Assembly: GCF_007713685.1 (NCBI RefSeq)
Contig: NZ_VMRJ01000007.1
Location: 1-64,000, forward strand
From: Hymenobacter setariae
GTDB taxonomy: Bacteria; Bacteroidota; Bacteroidia; Cytophagales; Hymenobacteraceae
Length of the DNA: 64,000 nt
Reading direction: 5' to 3'
Below the pieces are notes generated by a model, which was not told the origin of the DNA, did not search any database, and worked only from the letters and a program-made list of their open reading frames with translations. Below are positions 1 through 8,137 of this stretch, one piece after another. A program made the translations under genes and the position numbers. The stretch's first letter is position 1; every line of letters starts with the position of its first letter.

Positions 1-85
<85 letters not shown>

Positions 86-233
86 ATATTCCTACACCCA
101 TGCGAACATGGGCTGATGTCGAGTGCTATCCTTGCTCGTATTTGACGTTTTTAATTCGTGTCGTTTGGTTTCGTCATGTCAGTAAACTTGCGCTTACCAG
201 CATGACTCCTCACGTTTTGTCTATTTCCAACAT

Positions 234-242
234 TCAAAGAAC
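234..242 (-). promoter_or_regulatory. boxA-like antitermination element in rRNA leader
   Basis: The minus strand reads GTTCTTTGA about 150 bases before the 16S 5' end. This resembles the boxA element (NusB/NusE binding) found in bacterial rRNA leaders. A short hairpin (247-267) lies just upstream of it in the transcript. The role is inferred from position and motif only. Confidence 0.5.
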
Positions 243-328
243 GATTGTTGCTTCCAATTGAAGCAACTTGGTGGGTCGTGTGAGCGGCCCGTTCCGCTGT
301 TTGCAGCGCCCTGTTTTTATTGGGAGTG

Positions 329-359
329 CAAATGTAGCTGATTTTTTTGACTTTCCAAA
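329..359 (-). promoter_or_regulatory. rRNA promoter, proximal (TTTG-N19-TACATTTG)
   Basis: On the minus strand TTTG (359-356) is followed after exactly 19 bases by TACATTTG (336-329). This is a full match to the Bacteroidota housekeeping promoter (-33 TTTG, -7 TAnnTTTG). It is the nearest of three such sites to the 16S gene and would give a leader of roughly 235 bases. Confidence 0.7.
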
Positions 360-431
360 TTCGAAGCGAAAATCTTTAAAGTTTTTCTTCTCTCGTTTTT
401 TAGTCTAACCGCCTCCTGTTGAAGCGGGCTG

Positions 432-463
432 CAAAGGTACGTTGACCTTTTCTGACTTTGCAA
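432..463 (-). promoter_or_regulatory. rRNA promoter, middle (TTG-N21-TACCTTTG)
   Basis: On the minus strand TACCTTTG (439-432) is preceded by TTG at 463-461, a spacing of 21, slightly longer than the usual 19-20. The bases after the -7 box (CAGCCC) resemble those of the distal site, which suggests a duplicated promoter. Confidence 0.5.
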
Positions 464-614
464 GAGGTTTGAAAAATTTCTTTTTCAGTCTCTGTGCAGA
501 TAGCACGGCGATTAATACACGCTGGCTTCCTACGGAGTTCCGTACGCTTTGCTTTTTATCTGGAAGACTTGCGTTTTTCCAGGTTTCCAGTGGGCCTGTT
601 GCCGTTTGGGACTG

Positions 615-644
615 CAAAGGTAGGAGGGCTTTTTTGACGAGCAA
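615..644 (-). promoter_or_regulatory. rRNA promoter, distal (TTG-N19-TACCTTTG)
   Basis: On the minus strand TTG (644-642) is followed after 19 bases by TACCTTTG (622-615) and then CAGTCCC. This fits the Bacteroidota sigma-ABfr-type consensus. With the two sites downstream it forms a tandem array, as is common for strong rRNA operons. Confidence 0.65.
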
Positions 645-710
645 GCTGCGGAATACGAAATAAATTGAGCCTAGGTTGTAAGTGACTGAGAATACAGGAG
701 AAAAAATTAC

Positions 711-1498
711 TTGCTTGTTGATGCTCTATTTCTACCCAATTTTGTGACTCAGCTGTACTGTATTCACTTCTCTTTATTTTGCTTTAACTTATGCCTCTCT
801 GCCCTAGGCGCTTATGGGCAAGCGACATTTGGTATGGGGACTATACCAGCATCAGCTTTCGTAAAATGGATTGCTGCAACGCCAAAAGCTTATGAGGGAG
901 TCTATCATTTTGGGGAGTCAAAAGCTGAGTCGGACTTTGCGCTGGTGGTGAGTGATGGGATCGTAACTACCCAAATTCGCTCTGGTGAATGGCAGACTAA
1001 GCCGGAGAGGTGGCGAAAAGTCTATCGGGCTCTTACCAATGTCAGAATTGTTGTCCATAAGTTCTACTCAAAGGAGACGGAGGGAGACTTCGTTACTTTC
1101 ATTAGTGAAGGCAGGAAAACTTACGGATTGAGAGTTGGCAAGCCTTGGAGTAGTTCACTTTGAGTAGTTCAGTGGATAAAGGCCAACTTGAAGTTGGGGC
1201 ACGTACTGGAAAGCTTGCCGACTACTATGAGGGTAACTACTCACAGGCTTCTTACAAGGTGTTGAAGCCTGCGGAGCTTACTAGGTACACTCAGGAAAAA
1301 TTGACGCTGATGCGTAATGAGGTATTTGCCAGGTATGGGTACACCTTTTCAAAGAATGAGAAGCTGCGACTATACTTCACAAAAAAGGAGTGGTACCAAG
1401 CAGAGAAGGTATCTCTTGACTTGGTACTCACTCCTATTGAGAAAAAGAATCTACTAACTATACAGTCAGGAGAAGCTCAAGCGACGCTAGCGAAATAG
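711..1498 (+). pseudogene. Secreted YARHG-domain protein, split by a frameshift
   Basis: Two adjoining frames look like one gene. The first (711-1163, TTG start chosen only because nothing better is visible) has a hydrophobic N-terminus and an unrecognised domain. The second (1160-1498) carries a YARHG domain: the MRNEVFARYGYTF block, then YFTKKEWY and LTPIEKKN. YARHG is a small extracellular domain of unknown function, common in Bacteroidota. The break falls in a tandem pair of 14-bp units at 1144-1171. Removing one unit joins the frames through ...KPWSSSVDKGQ..., giving a protein of about 257 residues. The gene is therefore probably inactivated or phase-variable, though a sequencing error is not excluded. 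Its 3' end overlaps the convergent purA by 12 bp. Confidence 0.7.
1144..1171 (+). repeat. 14-bp tandem duplication that breaks the YARHG gene
   Basis: Unit one is CTTGGAGTAGTTCA (1144-1157) and unit two is CTTTGAGTAGTTCA (1158-1171), differing at one base. Fourteen is not a multiple of three, so the second unit shifts the frame and creates the TGA at 1161-1163. Confidence 0.85.
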
Positions 1499-2755
1499 GG
1501 TGCTCACGCGGTCGGGGCCGACGCTGACAATGCGAATGGGCACTTGCAGCTCCTTCTCGAGGAAAGCTAGGTAGTCTTGGAGGGGCTGGGGGAACTGAGC
1601 GGCGTCGGTGACTTGCGTGAGGTCCGTGTTCCAGCCGGGGATGGCTTGGTACTCGGGGGTGATGGTTTCGAGTTGGCCGGGGTCGGGCAGGTTGGGGGTG
1701 CTTTCGCCAGTGGCGGTGCGGTAGTGGGTGCAGGCCTGGATTTCGGAGAAGCCGTCGAGCACGTCGGCTTTCATGAGGTGCAGCTCGGTGACGCCGTTGA
1801 GCATGATAGCGTAGCGGAGAGCGGGCAGGTCTATCCAGCCGGTGCGGCGGGGGCGGCCAGTGGTGGAGCCAAACTCGCGGCCGGCCTGGCGGATTTGCTC
1901 ACCTACCTCATCGTTTAGTTCGGTGGGGAAAGGACCGCTGCCGACGCGCGTGCAGTAAGCCTTGGTGATACCGTATACCTTGTCGATGTGGCGCGGGGCG
2001 ATACCTAGGCCGGTGCAGGCGCCGGCGGCGATAGTGCTCGACGAGGTAACGTAGGGGTAGGTACCGAAGTCGATGTCGAGCAAAGAGCCTTGGGCACCTT
2101 CAGCAAGGATACGCTTGCCTTTGCTAAGGAGGTCGTTGAGCAGAAACTCGGTATCAACGAGCTGAAGGGTGCGCAGGAACTCAACGGCGGAGAAGAAATC
2201 GGCTTCAAATTCTGAGATTTCTAGCTCCTTATTATAGTGCGCGGCAATGCTGGCGTGGTGTGCCACAGCCTCCTTATAACGCTCCTGAAAATCGGGTAGC
2301 AGGATGTGGCTGACGCGCAGGCCTACGCGGCCGATTTTGTCGGAGTACGTAGGGCCGATGCCTTTGAGAGTACTGCCAATTTTAGTGTTGCCGCGGGCTT
2401 CTTCGCTGATGCGGTCGAGAGCGCGGTGTGAGGGCAGAATGAGCTGCGCCTTTTTGGATATGTAGAGGTTTTGGCTCCAATCTATTCCTCTGTCGGTCAG
2501 TTTTTGCAGCTCACCGCGGAACACTACTGGGTCGAGGACTACGCCATTGCCGACTACATTGAGGATGTGGGGGTGAAAAATGCCGCTCGGCACTTGGTGC
2601 AGCACGTGCTTCTGGCCATCGAAGGTGAGGGTGTGGCCGGCGTTGGGGCCACCTTGAAAGCGGGCTACGGCATCGTAGGTGGGGGCGAGTACGTCAACGA
2701 TTTTTCCTTTTCCTTCGTCGCCCCACTGGAGGCCTACTAGTACGTCTACTGGCAT
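1487..2755 (-). CDS. purA: Adenylosuccinate synthetase
   Basis: A cytoplasmic enzyme of purine synthesis that joins IMP and aspartate using GTP to give adenylosuccinate, the committed step to AMP. The 422-residue length is normal for the family. The N-terminus has the GTP/IMP-binding loop QWGDEGKGK (residues 10-18), then GGPNAGHT, and further on STTGRPRRTGWID, all hallmarks of PurA. The ATG start is set by alignment of the loop. It is convergent with the YARHG gene and lies downstream of the STAS gene, separated from it by a terminator, so it probably has its own promoter. Confidence 0.97.
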   Translation of the reverse strand: MPVDVLVGLQWGDEGKGKIVDVLAPTYDAVARFQGGPNAGHTLTFDGQKHVLHQVPSGIFHPHILNVVGNGVVLDPVVFRGELQKLTDRGIDWSQNLYISKKAQLILPSHRALDRISEEARGNTKIGSTLKGIGPTYSDKIGRVGLRVSHILLPDFQERYKEAVAHHASIAAHYNKELEISEFEADFFSAVEFLRTLQLVDTEFLLNDLLSKGKRILAEGAQGSLLDIDFGTYPYVTSSSTIAAGACTGLGIAPRHIDKVYGITKAYCTRVGSGPFPTELNDEVGEQIRQAGREFGSTTGRPRRTGWIDLPALRYAIMLNGVTELHLMKADVLDGFSEIQACTHYRTATGESTPNLPDPGQLETITPEYQAIPGWNTDLTQVTDAAQFPQPLQDYLAFLEKELQVPIRIVSVGPDRVSTLFR

Positions 2756-2881
2756 TTTAATTGGTTGTTAGTGGCTTCCTAGAAAGCTGCCTACCTAGGA
2801 AGCCTCACCCTCCGACTCCCTACCCTAGTAAAAGAGGGGAAGCCTGACGAGGGCATTTTAGTAATTAAGTGAAATCTAAAA

Positions 2882-2910
2882 CAAAAAAATAGCCGCCTAG
2901 GAGGCGGCTA
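2882..2910 (-). terminator. Rho-independent terminator after STAS gene
   Basis: Minus-strand stem TAGCCGCC / GGCGGCTA with a 5-base loop, followed by seven T. The stop codon of the STAS gene is built into the stem, and the loop-stem junction includes a CCTAGG. Confidence 0.85.
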
Positions 2911-3247
2911 CGGTGAGTTGCTGGCGAGCGGCGGCTACGTCAGCAGCCACGGTAAAAATGTTGTTTAGCTTGGTGAGCGCCAGCATCTTTTTGGGATGGT
3001 CGGCGGGGTTGATGAGTATCATCTCGCCGCCGCGGCTGCGGAATTTGGTGAGCAGCGATACCAGCACGCCGATGCCCGTACTGTTGATGTACCGGATGCC
3101 CGAGAGGTCAACGGCGCAATTGGTAACGGCCTCGCCTAGGTACTCATTTACCGAGTCAAGTAGCTGCTGGGTATCGGGGCTACCGATGAGGTCGCCGGTG
3201 AGCGTGAGGAAGAGAATACCGTTGTCGAGCGTGCTAGTCGTATTCAT
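2897..3247 (-). CDS. STAS-domain anti-sigma factor antagonist
   Basis: A 116-residue single STAS domain of the SpoIIAA/RsbV kind. Such proteins bind an anti-sigma factor or similar switch kinase when unphosphorylated. The block DLSGIRYINSTGIGVLVSL (residues 48-66) holds the conserved phosphorylatable serine, Ser56. The ATG at 3247 is preferred over an upstream in-frame start because the extra residues overlap the Fur gene and are not STAS-like. It begins 5 bp after the Fur-family stop, so the two are probably one transcript. No anti-sigma kinase is visible nearby, so the partner is unknown. Confidence 0.9.
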   Translation of the reverse strand: MNTTSTLDNGILFLTLTGDLIGSPDTQQLLDSVNEYLGEAVTNCAVDLSGIRYINSTGIGVLVSLLTKFRSRGGEMILINPADHPKKMLALTKLNNIFTVAADVAAARQQLTVAAS

Positions 3248-3252
3248 GTAGG

Positions 3253-3858
3253 CTATTTGGCCGGCTCGGGGGTGGGATGGGCGGCGGCCTTGGCGCGGCA
3301 GTCGCCGCAAATGCCGTACAAATTTAAGGAGTGGTGCAGGATGTGAAAGTTCAGCAGGTCACCGACCATCGTTTGGATGCCGTGGATGCGGGGGTCGCAG
3401 AACTCTACTACCTTGTGGCACTCGGTGCAAATAACGTGGTCGTGCTGGCGATAGCCATAGCTTTTTTCGTATTGCGCGAGGTTGCGGCCAAACTGGTGCT
3501 TGCTCACAAGGCCTTGCTCGACGAGCAAATCCAGGGTATTGTACACCGTAGCGCGGCTCACCTGGAGGTTGCGCTCCTTCATACCGGCATACAGTTCTTC
3601 GACATCGAAGTGACCCGAGCGGGCATAGATTTCTTCAAGGATTGCGTAGCGCTCAGCAGTTTTGCGAAGGCCTTTGTTTTCGAGGTGGGCAGTGAAGATT
3701 TTCTTGACTTCTTCGAGCCGGTCGGTATTGAGGGTGGCCTGGCTGGCAGCGCTGGGTGCGTGGCGTGCGGCATAGCCAGTCTCGGTAGAGCCGCCTAGGT
3801 TAGAGCCGGGGCCACTGCTGGGTACTAGCGCGGGTGGGGCGTGGAGGTCAGTTTTCAC
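3253..3858 (-). CDS. Fur-family transcriptional regulator with extended N-terminus
   Basis: A 201-residue metal- or peroxide-sensing repressor. The winged-helix part is about residues 45-130 (QVSRATVYNTLDLLVEQGLV is the recognition region). The dimerisation part has HDH (139-141), CTEC (Cys144, Cys147) and CGDC (Cys184, Cys187), the two CxxC pairs of the structural zinc site. The first 43 residues are a Pro/Ser/Ala-rich extension not seen in typical 140-150-residue Fur proteins. A start at a later codon is not offered by an ATG, so the long form is kept. Whether it acts as Fur, Zur or PerR cannot be decided. It is followed by the STAS gene. Confidence 0.92.
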   Translation of the reverse strand: MKTDLHAPPALVPSSGPGSNLGGSTETGYAARHAPSAASQATLNTDRLEEVKKIFTAHLENKGLRKTAERYAILEEIYARSGHFDVEELYAGMKERNLQVSRATVYNTLDLLVEQGLVSKHQFGRNLAQYEKSYGYRQHDHVICTECHKVVEFCDPRIHGIQTMVGDLLNFHILHHSLNLYGICGDCRAKAAAHPTPEPAK

Positions 3859-3942
3859 GATAATTACTCGTTATATAGTATCGGTTACTTGGCTAGTATT
3901 ACTACAAAGCTACTACCGCTAAGATTCATACCTAGGTCGAGG

Positions 3943-5097
3943 TTAGTCGGCCGTAGCGGGCCGGGCCAGGGCAGCTACCGCCAAACCCATGCAGGCAATA
4001 ATGGCGAGCGATACCCGTAAATTGGTAGCACCGGCTACCAACCCGATGAGCGGCGGACCTAGCAGAAATCCCGCAAAACCCACCGTCGAGACTGCTGCCA
4101 GAGCCACCCCGGCCGGCATAGTGCGTGAGCGGCCCGCCGCACTATACACCAGCGGCACCACCGAAGACACTCCTAGGCCCACCAGCATGAAGCCCAGCGA
4201 CGCTATCAAAAGCGTCGGAAACGCTACGGCTATTGATAAGCCCACTGTAGTGAGCAGCCCACTGAGCTGCAACGTACGCGCCCGGCCAAACTTGTCGGTA
4301 AACCAGTCGGCAATGAAGCGACCGGTCGCCATCATGGCCATAAAGGCTGAGAAGCCGAAGCCTACCTGCGCTCTTTCGGCCAGTACTATTTTCTTGAAAT
4401 ACACGCCGCTCCAATCGAACATGGTGCCTTCGGACAGCAACGAGCAAAACGCCAGTACACCTAGAAGCATCAGGCTCTTATCGGGAAGTACGAAAAGCGG
4501 CTGGTCTGCGGGGCTAGGCGCATCGGCGGGCACCAGGTACGGGCGCATCAGAGCTACACCTAGCCAGATGAAAAGAGCCATGCCGGTAAAGTGCTGGAGC
4601 GGCGATACGCCCCAACCTATCATGGCCGTACCTAGAGCCGCGCCTACGAAGCCAGCTAAGCTCCAGATACCATGAAACGTAGCCAGGATGGATTTGCCAT
4701 AAATGGCCTCCACCCCTACCCCTTGGGTATTGACGCTGATATTGGCCATATTGCTGCCGAAGCCGAACAGTACTAGTGCAGCCAATAGTTGCGGTACGTT
4801 TTGGGCTAGGCCTAGCAAGGGCAACGCCCCTGAGTAGAGCAGTACAGCCAGCACCGTCATGGTGCGGCTACCATGTTTGGCTACCAGCCAGCCCGTAATG
4901 GGCAGCGATGCAATGAGACCCACCGGTACCGCCAGCAGCACGCCGCCCAATTCGGTTTCGGATAAGTGCAGCTTTTGCTGCACCGTAGGAATGCGCGAGG
5001 CCCAAGTGGAAAAACACAGGCCTTGCAATAGAAAAGAAGCACTTACGGCCAACCGATGAATATGGCGGGGCCGCGAGGCAACAATGGAAGCTTGCAT
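3943..5097 (-). CDS. MFS transporter, twelve-helix exporter/permease type
   Basis: A 384-residue inner-membrane major facilitator protein. It has about twelve hydrophobic helices, with ASRIPTVQQKLHLSETELGGVLL near the N-terminus and a GRFIADWFTDKFGR loop motif between later helices. The overall pattern resembles the YbjJ/fucose-permease-like group. The substrate cannot be told. It sits alone between the Fur gene and the CHY-finger gene, with 84 bp to the Fur start and 135 bp from the CHY stop. Confidence 0.85.
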   Translation of the reverse strand: MQASIVASRPRHIHRLAVSASFLLQGLCFSTWASRIPTVQQKLHLSETELGGVLLAVPVGLIASLPITGWLVAKHGSRTMTVLAVLLYSGALPLLGLAQNVPQLLAALVLFGFGSNMANISVNTQGVGVEAIYGKSILATFHGIWSLAGFVGAALGTAMIGWGVSPLQHFTGMALFIWLGVALMRPYLVPADAPSPADQPLFVLPDKSLMLLGVLAFCSLLSEGTMFDWSGVYFKKIVLAERAQVGFGFSAFMAMMATGRFIADWFTDKFGRARTLQLSGLLTTVGLSIAVAFPTLLIASLGFMLVGLGVSSVVPLVYSAAGRSRTMPAGVALAAVSTVGFAGFLLGPPLIGLVAGATNLRVSLAIIACMGLAVAALARPATAD

Positions 5098-5232
5098 ACA
5101 GGGACTACGCCCAGCGGGCGAAGTAGCCTAGGTGCCTAGACAGCACGAGGCTTTAAATAAACGGACTTATACGGGCTGAAAACGTGCGGGATGGGAATTT
5201 CTGCTACTACCGAAAAGCCGCAGGAGGTAAGG

Positions 5233-5559
5233 CTACATTTCGAAATACAGCGGGTAGTGATTGGCGCAGCCAGGGTTAAAAGCGGCCTGGCACGCTGGAC
5301 AGGTATTGCCGCAAGCCAAATACTCGTGAATGCTCAATACGTGTTGGCAATTGCCGCACAAAATGGCTTTGGCCTCGCGTTCAGTTTTCGGCCATACAAC
5401 CGGCGCGTGGCTTACTAGTTCGTTGTGACACTGAATGCAGGCGTAAAATGTGTCGCAGCACTTGTGCTTGATGGCGATAATATCGCGCTCGGAATGGTAG
5501 TGGGAACACTGCGTGAGAGTATTGACCCCTACACCGTGTACAGATGGGATTGTCTCAGC
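5233..5559 (-). CDS. CHY-type zinc finger protein
   Basis: A 109-residue protein made almost entirely of one CHY zinc finger. The order is CSHYHSERD, KHKCCDTFYACIQCHNEL, CGNCQHVLSIHEYL, CPACQAAFNPGCANHYPLYF, giving at least ten Cys/His ligands for about three zinc ions. CHY fingers occur in eukaryotic RCHY1 and in small bacterial proteins of unknown role. The start codon overlaps the SpoT stop (TAATG on the minus strand), so translation is probably coupled to SpoT. The listed upper coordinate may be off by up to three bases because the ATG shares bases with that stop. Confidence 0.85.
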   Translation of the reverse strand, partial: AETIPSVHGVGVNTLTQCSHYHSERDIIAIKHKCCDTFYACIQCHNELVSHAPVVWPKTEREAKAILCGNCQHVLSIHEYLACGNTCPACQAAFNPGCANHYPLYFEM

Positions 5560-5561
5560 CA

Positions 5562-7769
5562 TTACGAATCAAATCGGTCTACTTGCAGCACGCCATTGAC
5601 CCGGACTAGCCGCTGAATGAGCTTATTCAAATGGTCGGTATCATTCACGAAGACCAGGATTTGACCTTCGAAAAAGCCATCGTTCGCTTCCACGGTGATA
5701 GAGCGCATGTTTACTTTCAAGGAAGTTGATATAATGCGCGTTATATCATTCACAATACCCACGCGGTCAGAGCCTTTGAAACGGATACCGGCCAAAAATG
5801 CGAGTTCGAGCTGGTCGGTCCACTTAGCGCGCACGATACGATTGCCGTAGTTAGACATAAGGTCTACGGCCCGGTGGCAGCTGGTGCGGTGGATGATGAG
5901 ACCGGTTTCGGTTTCGAAGCCGAATACATCGTCACCGGGGATGGGATTGCAGCAGCGTGCCAAGCTATGGTTGAACTTGTCAGTGCGCTCGCCTACCACC
6001 AGCATATTTGGGTGCAGGCCCCGAATTTTTTGAATCTCGCTGTCGAATTTCTTCGGCTCCAGCACTGAAGGCCGGGGCGAAAGAATACCTTCCTGCCGAA
6101 ACAATGGCTCGCGGATTTCGCGGCCATCGAGCAGACCCATCGCTAGGCGGTAATAGAATTCCTGAGCGGTGGACACGTTGAAATAAGTCAGCACCCGCTG
6201 GAAATTTTCAGGCGTGTTATCTACCCCTATTAGCTCTAGGCGCTTCTCAAAAATGAACTTACCATCATCGGCTTTCGAGCGCTTGTCGTCGCGCAGGTAG
6301 TCTTTGATGCGCGTCTTGGCCTTACTGGTAATCACATAGTTGAGCCAATCGGCGGTGGGCTTCTGTTTGTGCGAAGTCAAAATTTCGACTTGGTCGCCAT
6401 TGCGCAGCTTGTAGCTGAAGGGCTCTAGCTTCTGGTTGACTTTGGCACCTAGGCAGCGTAGGCCGATGTGCGTGTGAATGTCGAAGGCAAAATCGAGCGC
6501 GGTCGCCTTTTCGGGCAGGATAATGAGCTTGCCTTTCGGGGTAAAAGTGTACACCTCCTTCACAAAGAGGTTTTGCCGGAATTCGTCCATGAACTCCAGG
6601 GCGCTGGAGTTATTGGTTTCCAACATTTCACGCACCCGGTTCACCCAGGCTTCCAGCGTGCTTTCGGGCTGGAGGCTGCCGGTATCCTTGTATTTCCAGT
6701 GGGCGGCATAGCCTTTCTCGGCGATGTCATCCATGCGCCGCGAGCGGATTTGCACCTCGACCCACTGGCCGGGGTGCGACATGACCGTGGTGTGCAGGCT
6801 CTCGTAGCCATTGGCCTTGGGCGTGCTCACCCAGTCGCGCAGGCGGTCAGGGTTAGGCTGGTAGAAGTCGGTGACGATGGAATACACCTGCCAACAGGCG
6901 GCTTTTTCCTGGTCTTGCGGCACATCAAGAATTACGCGAATGGCAAATAAGTCGTACACCTCCTCAAAAGTGACGTTTTGCTTGCGCATCTTCTTGAGAA
7001 TTGAATAGATGCTCTTTGGACGGCCTTTTATTTCGTAGCTGAACCCCTGGGCTTTGAGTTCCTCATCGATGGGCTGCACAAACTCCTTGATGAAGCGATT
7101 GCGGGCGCTCTGGCTCTGCTTGACCTTGCCGCGTAGGTCGTTATAAATCTCGGTATCGGTGTACTTTAGGTGCAGGTCTTCGAGTTCCGTTTTGATGGCA
7201 TAGAGACCTAGGCGGTGCGCCAGCGGGGCGTAGAGATAAATGGTCTCCGACGCAATTTTGAGTTGCTTGTGGCGCGGCATCGAGTCGAGCGTGCGCATGT
7301 TGTGCAGGCGGTCGGCGAGCTTGATGAGGATAACGCGCACGTCTTCGCTCAGCGTCAGCAGCATTTTACGGAAGTTTTCGGCCTGCTCACTGGTGCCTTG
7401 CTCAAAAACGCCCGAAATTTTGGTGAGGCCGTCCACGATGCGCGCCACTTTGGGGCCAAAATCGCGTTCTACGTCAGAAATTTCGGTGGGCGTATCCTCT
7501 ACTACGTCGTGCAGAAGGGCCGCCACGATGCTGGTGGTACCTAGGCCAATTTCCTCCACCGCAATCTGGGCCACGGCCAGCGGGTGCAGGATGTAGGGCT
7601 CGCCCGACTTGCGGCGCATGTCTTTGTGCGCCTCCAAGCTTTGGTTGAAAGCCTTCTTAATTAGCTTAGCATCATTACCATTGAGGTAGGGCTTAGCAGT
7701 GCGTAGCAGGCGGCGGTACTGGCGCAGGATTTCTTGGCGCTCAGCTTCAAGGTCGATAACGGGAGACAT
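5562..7769 (-). CDS. Bifunctional (p)ppGpp synthetase/hydrolase, RelA/SpoT family
   Basis: A 735-residue stringent-response enzyme. Domains in order are an HD hydrolase (His62, His87-Asp88 and Glu91-Asp92 in ALLHDVVED), the synthetase (GRPKSIYSILKKM near 240, then WVSTPKANGYESLHTTV), a TGS domain (VYTFTPKGKLIILP near 405-465), and a C-terminal ACT domain. Both catalytic centres look intact, as in a Rel/SpoT bifunctional enzyme. The ATG start is consistent with family length. Its stop codon overlaps the ATG of the CHY zinc-finger gene. Confidence 0.95.
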   Translation of the reverse strand: MSPVIDLEAERQEILRQYRRLLRTAKPYLNGNDAKLIKKAFNQSLEAHKDMRRKSGEPYILHPLAVAQIAVEEIGLGTTSIVAALLHDVVEDTPTEISDVERDFGPKVARIVDGLTKISGVFEQGTSEQAENFRKMLLTLSEDVRVILIKLADRLHNMRTLDSMPRHKQLKIASETIYLYAPLAHRLGLYAIKTELEDLHLKYTDTEIYNDLRGKVKQSQSARNRFIKEFVQPIDEELKAQGFSYEIKGRPKSIYSILKKMRKQNVTFEEVYDLFAIRVILDVPQDQEKAACWQVYSIVTDFYQPNPDRLRDWVSTPKANGYESLHTTVMSHPGQWVEVQIRSRRMDDIAEKGYAAHWKYKDTGSLQPESTLEAWVNRVREMLETNNSSALEFMDEFRQNLFVKEVYTFTPKGKLIILPEKATALDFAFDIHTHIGLRCLGAKVNQKLEPFSYKLRNGDQVEILTSHKQKPTADWLNYVITSKAKTRIKDYLRDDKRSKADDGKFIFEKRLELIGVDNTPENFQRVLTYFNVSTAQEFYYRLAMGLLDGREIREPLFRQEGILSPRPSVLEPKKFDSEIQKIRGLHPNMLVVGERTDKFNHSLARCCNPIPGDDVFGFETETGLIIHRTSCHRAVDLMSNYGNRIVRAKWTDQLELAFLAGIRFKGSDRVGIVNDITRIISTSLKVNMRSITVEANDGFFEGQILVFVNDTDHLNKLIQRLVRVNGVLQVDRFDS

Positions 7770-7893
7770 AGTACTATAACTAACAAGCGGAAGGGCAGAA
7801 AGGTGGCTGCCAAGATAACGGATAGCTAAGCGCAGTATTCAGATACGAGACAACGTATTTTTTCAGTCTACTCACAAAAGTTTAGCCATAACT

Positions 7894-7925
7894 TTTGCAC
7901 AGCTAAAAATTCGTTAGTACCTTTG
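7894..7925 (+). promoter_or_regulatory. Promoter of tRNA-Leu (TTTG-N20-TACCTTTG)
   Basis: TTTG (7894-7897) and TACCTTTG (7918-7925) are separated by 20 bases, matching the Bacteroidota promoter consensus. The -7 box is identical to that of two of the rRNA promoters in this window. It lies 38 bases before the tRNA 5' end. Confidence 0.75.
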
Positions 7926-7963
7926 CGGCCCCGCAGCGAACGAGCAAGCGGGCAGCCAAACAA

Positions 7964-8045
7964 GCGGATGTGGCGAAATTGGTAGACGCGCCAGATTTAG
8001 GCTCTGGTTCCTTACGGTGTGTGGGTTCGAGTCCCTCCATCCGCA
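7964..8045 (+). tRNA. tRNA-Leu (anticodon UAG)
   Basis: An 82-base class II tRNA. The acceptor arms GCGGATG (7964-7970) and CATCCGC (8038-8044) pair fully, and A8045 is the discriminator. The anticodon stem CCAGA/TCTGG encloses loop TTTAGGC, giving anticodon TAG (7998-8000), which reads CUN leucine codons including CTA. The T arm has GGTTCGA. A long variable arm is present, as expected for Leu. CCA is not encoded. A promoter lies upstream and a terminator directly downstream. Confidence 0.97.
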
Positions 8046-8063
8046 CTTGTTTTAACAAAACAG

Positions 8064-8096
8064 GCCCCTGGCTAAGCAGTTAGGGGCTTTTTTTTT
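8064..8096 (+). terminator. Terminator of tRNA-Leu
   Basis: Stem GCCCCT / AGGGGC with a 12-base loop, followed by nine T. It separates the tRNA transcript from trigger factor. Confidence 0.8.
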
Positions 8097-8137
8097 AACC
8101 TTTCCCGACTGGCAAGCACCAGCTTGCTCCCACCGTT

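Larger units (their letters stand above)
86..710 (-). other. rRNA operon leader and promoter region, no protein gene
   Basis: About 620 bases between the 16S 5' end and the first protein-like frame. On the minus strand they hold three promoter-like sites (separate entries), a short hairpin at 247-267 (8-bp stem, loop CAATT) and a boxA-like element at 234-242. Short open frames exist on both strands here but overlap the promoter elements and resemble nothing, so they are not called as genes. Confidence 0.75.

Noticed and set aside
405..663. Two short overlapping open frames on opposite strands
   Set aside because: They overlap the rRNA promoter array and have no protein-like features.
3989..4675. 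Long open frame on the plus strand (228 codons)
   Set aside because: Antisense to the MFS transporter, which has clear helices and family motifs; the plus frame is Ser/Pro/Thr/Arg-rich and looks like a shadow.
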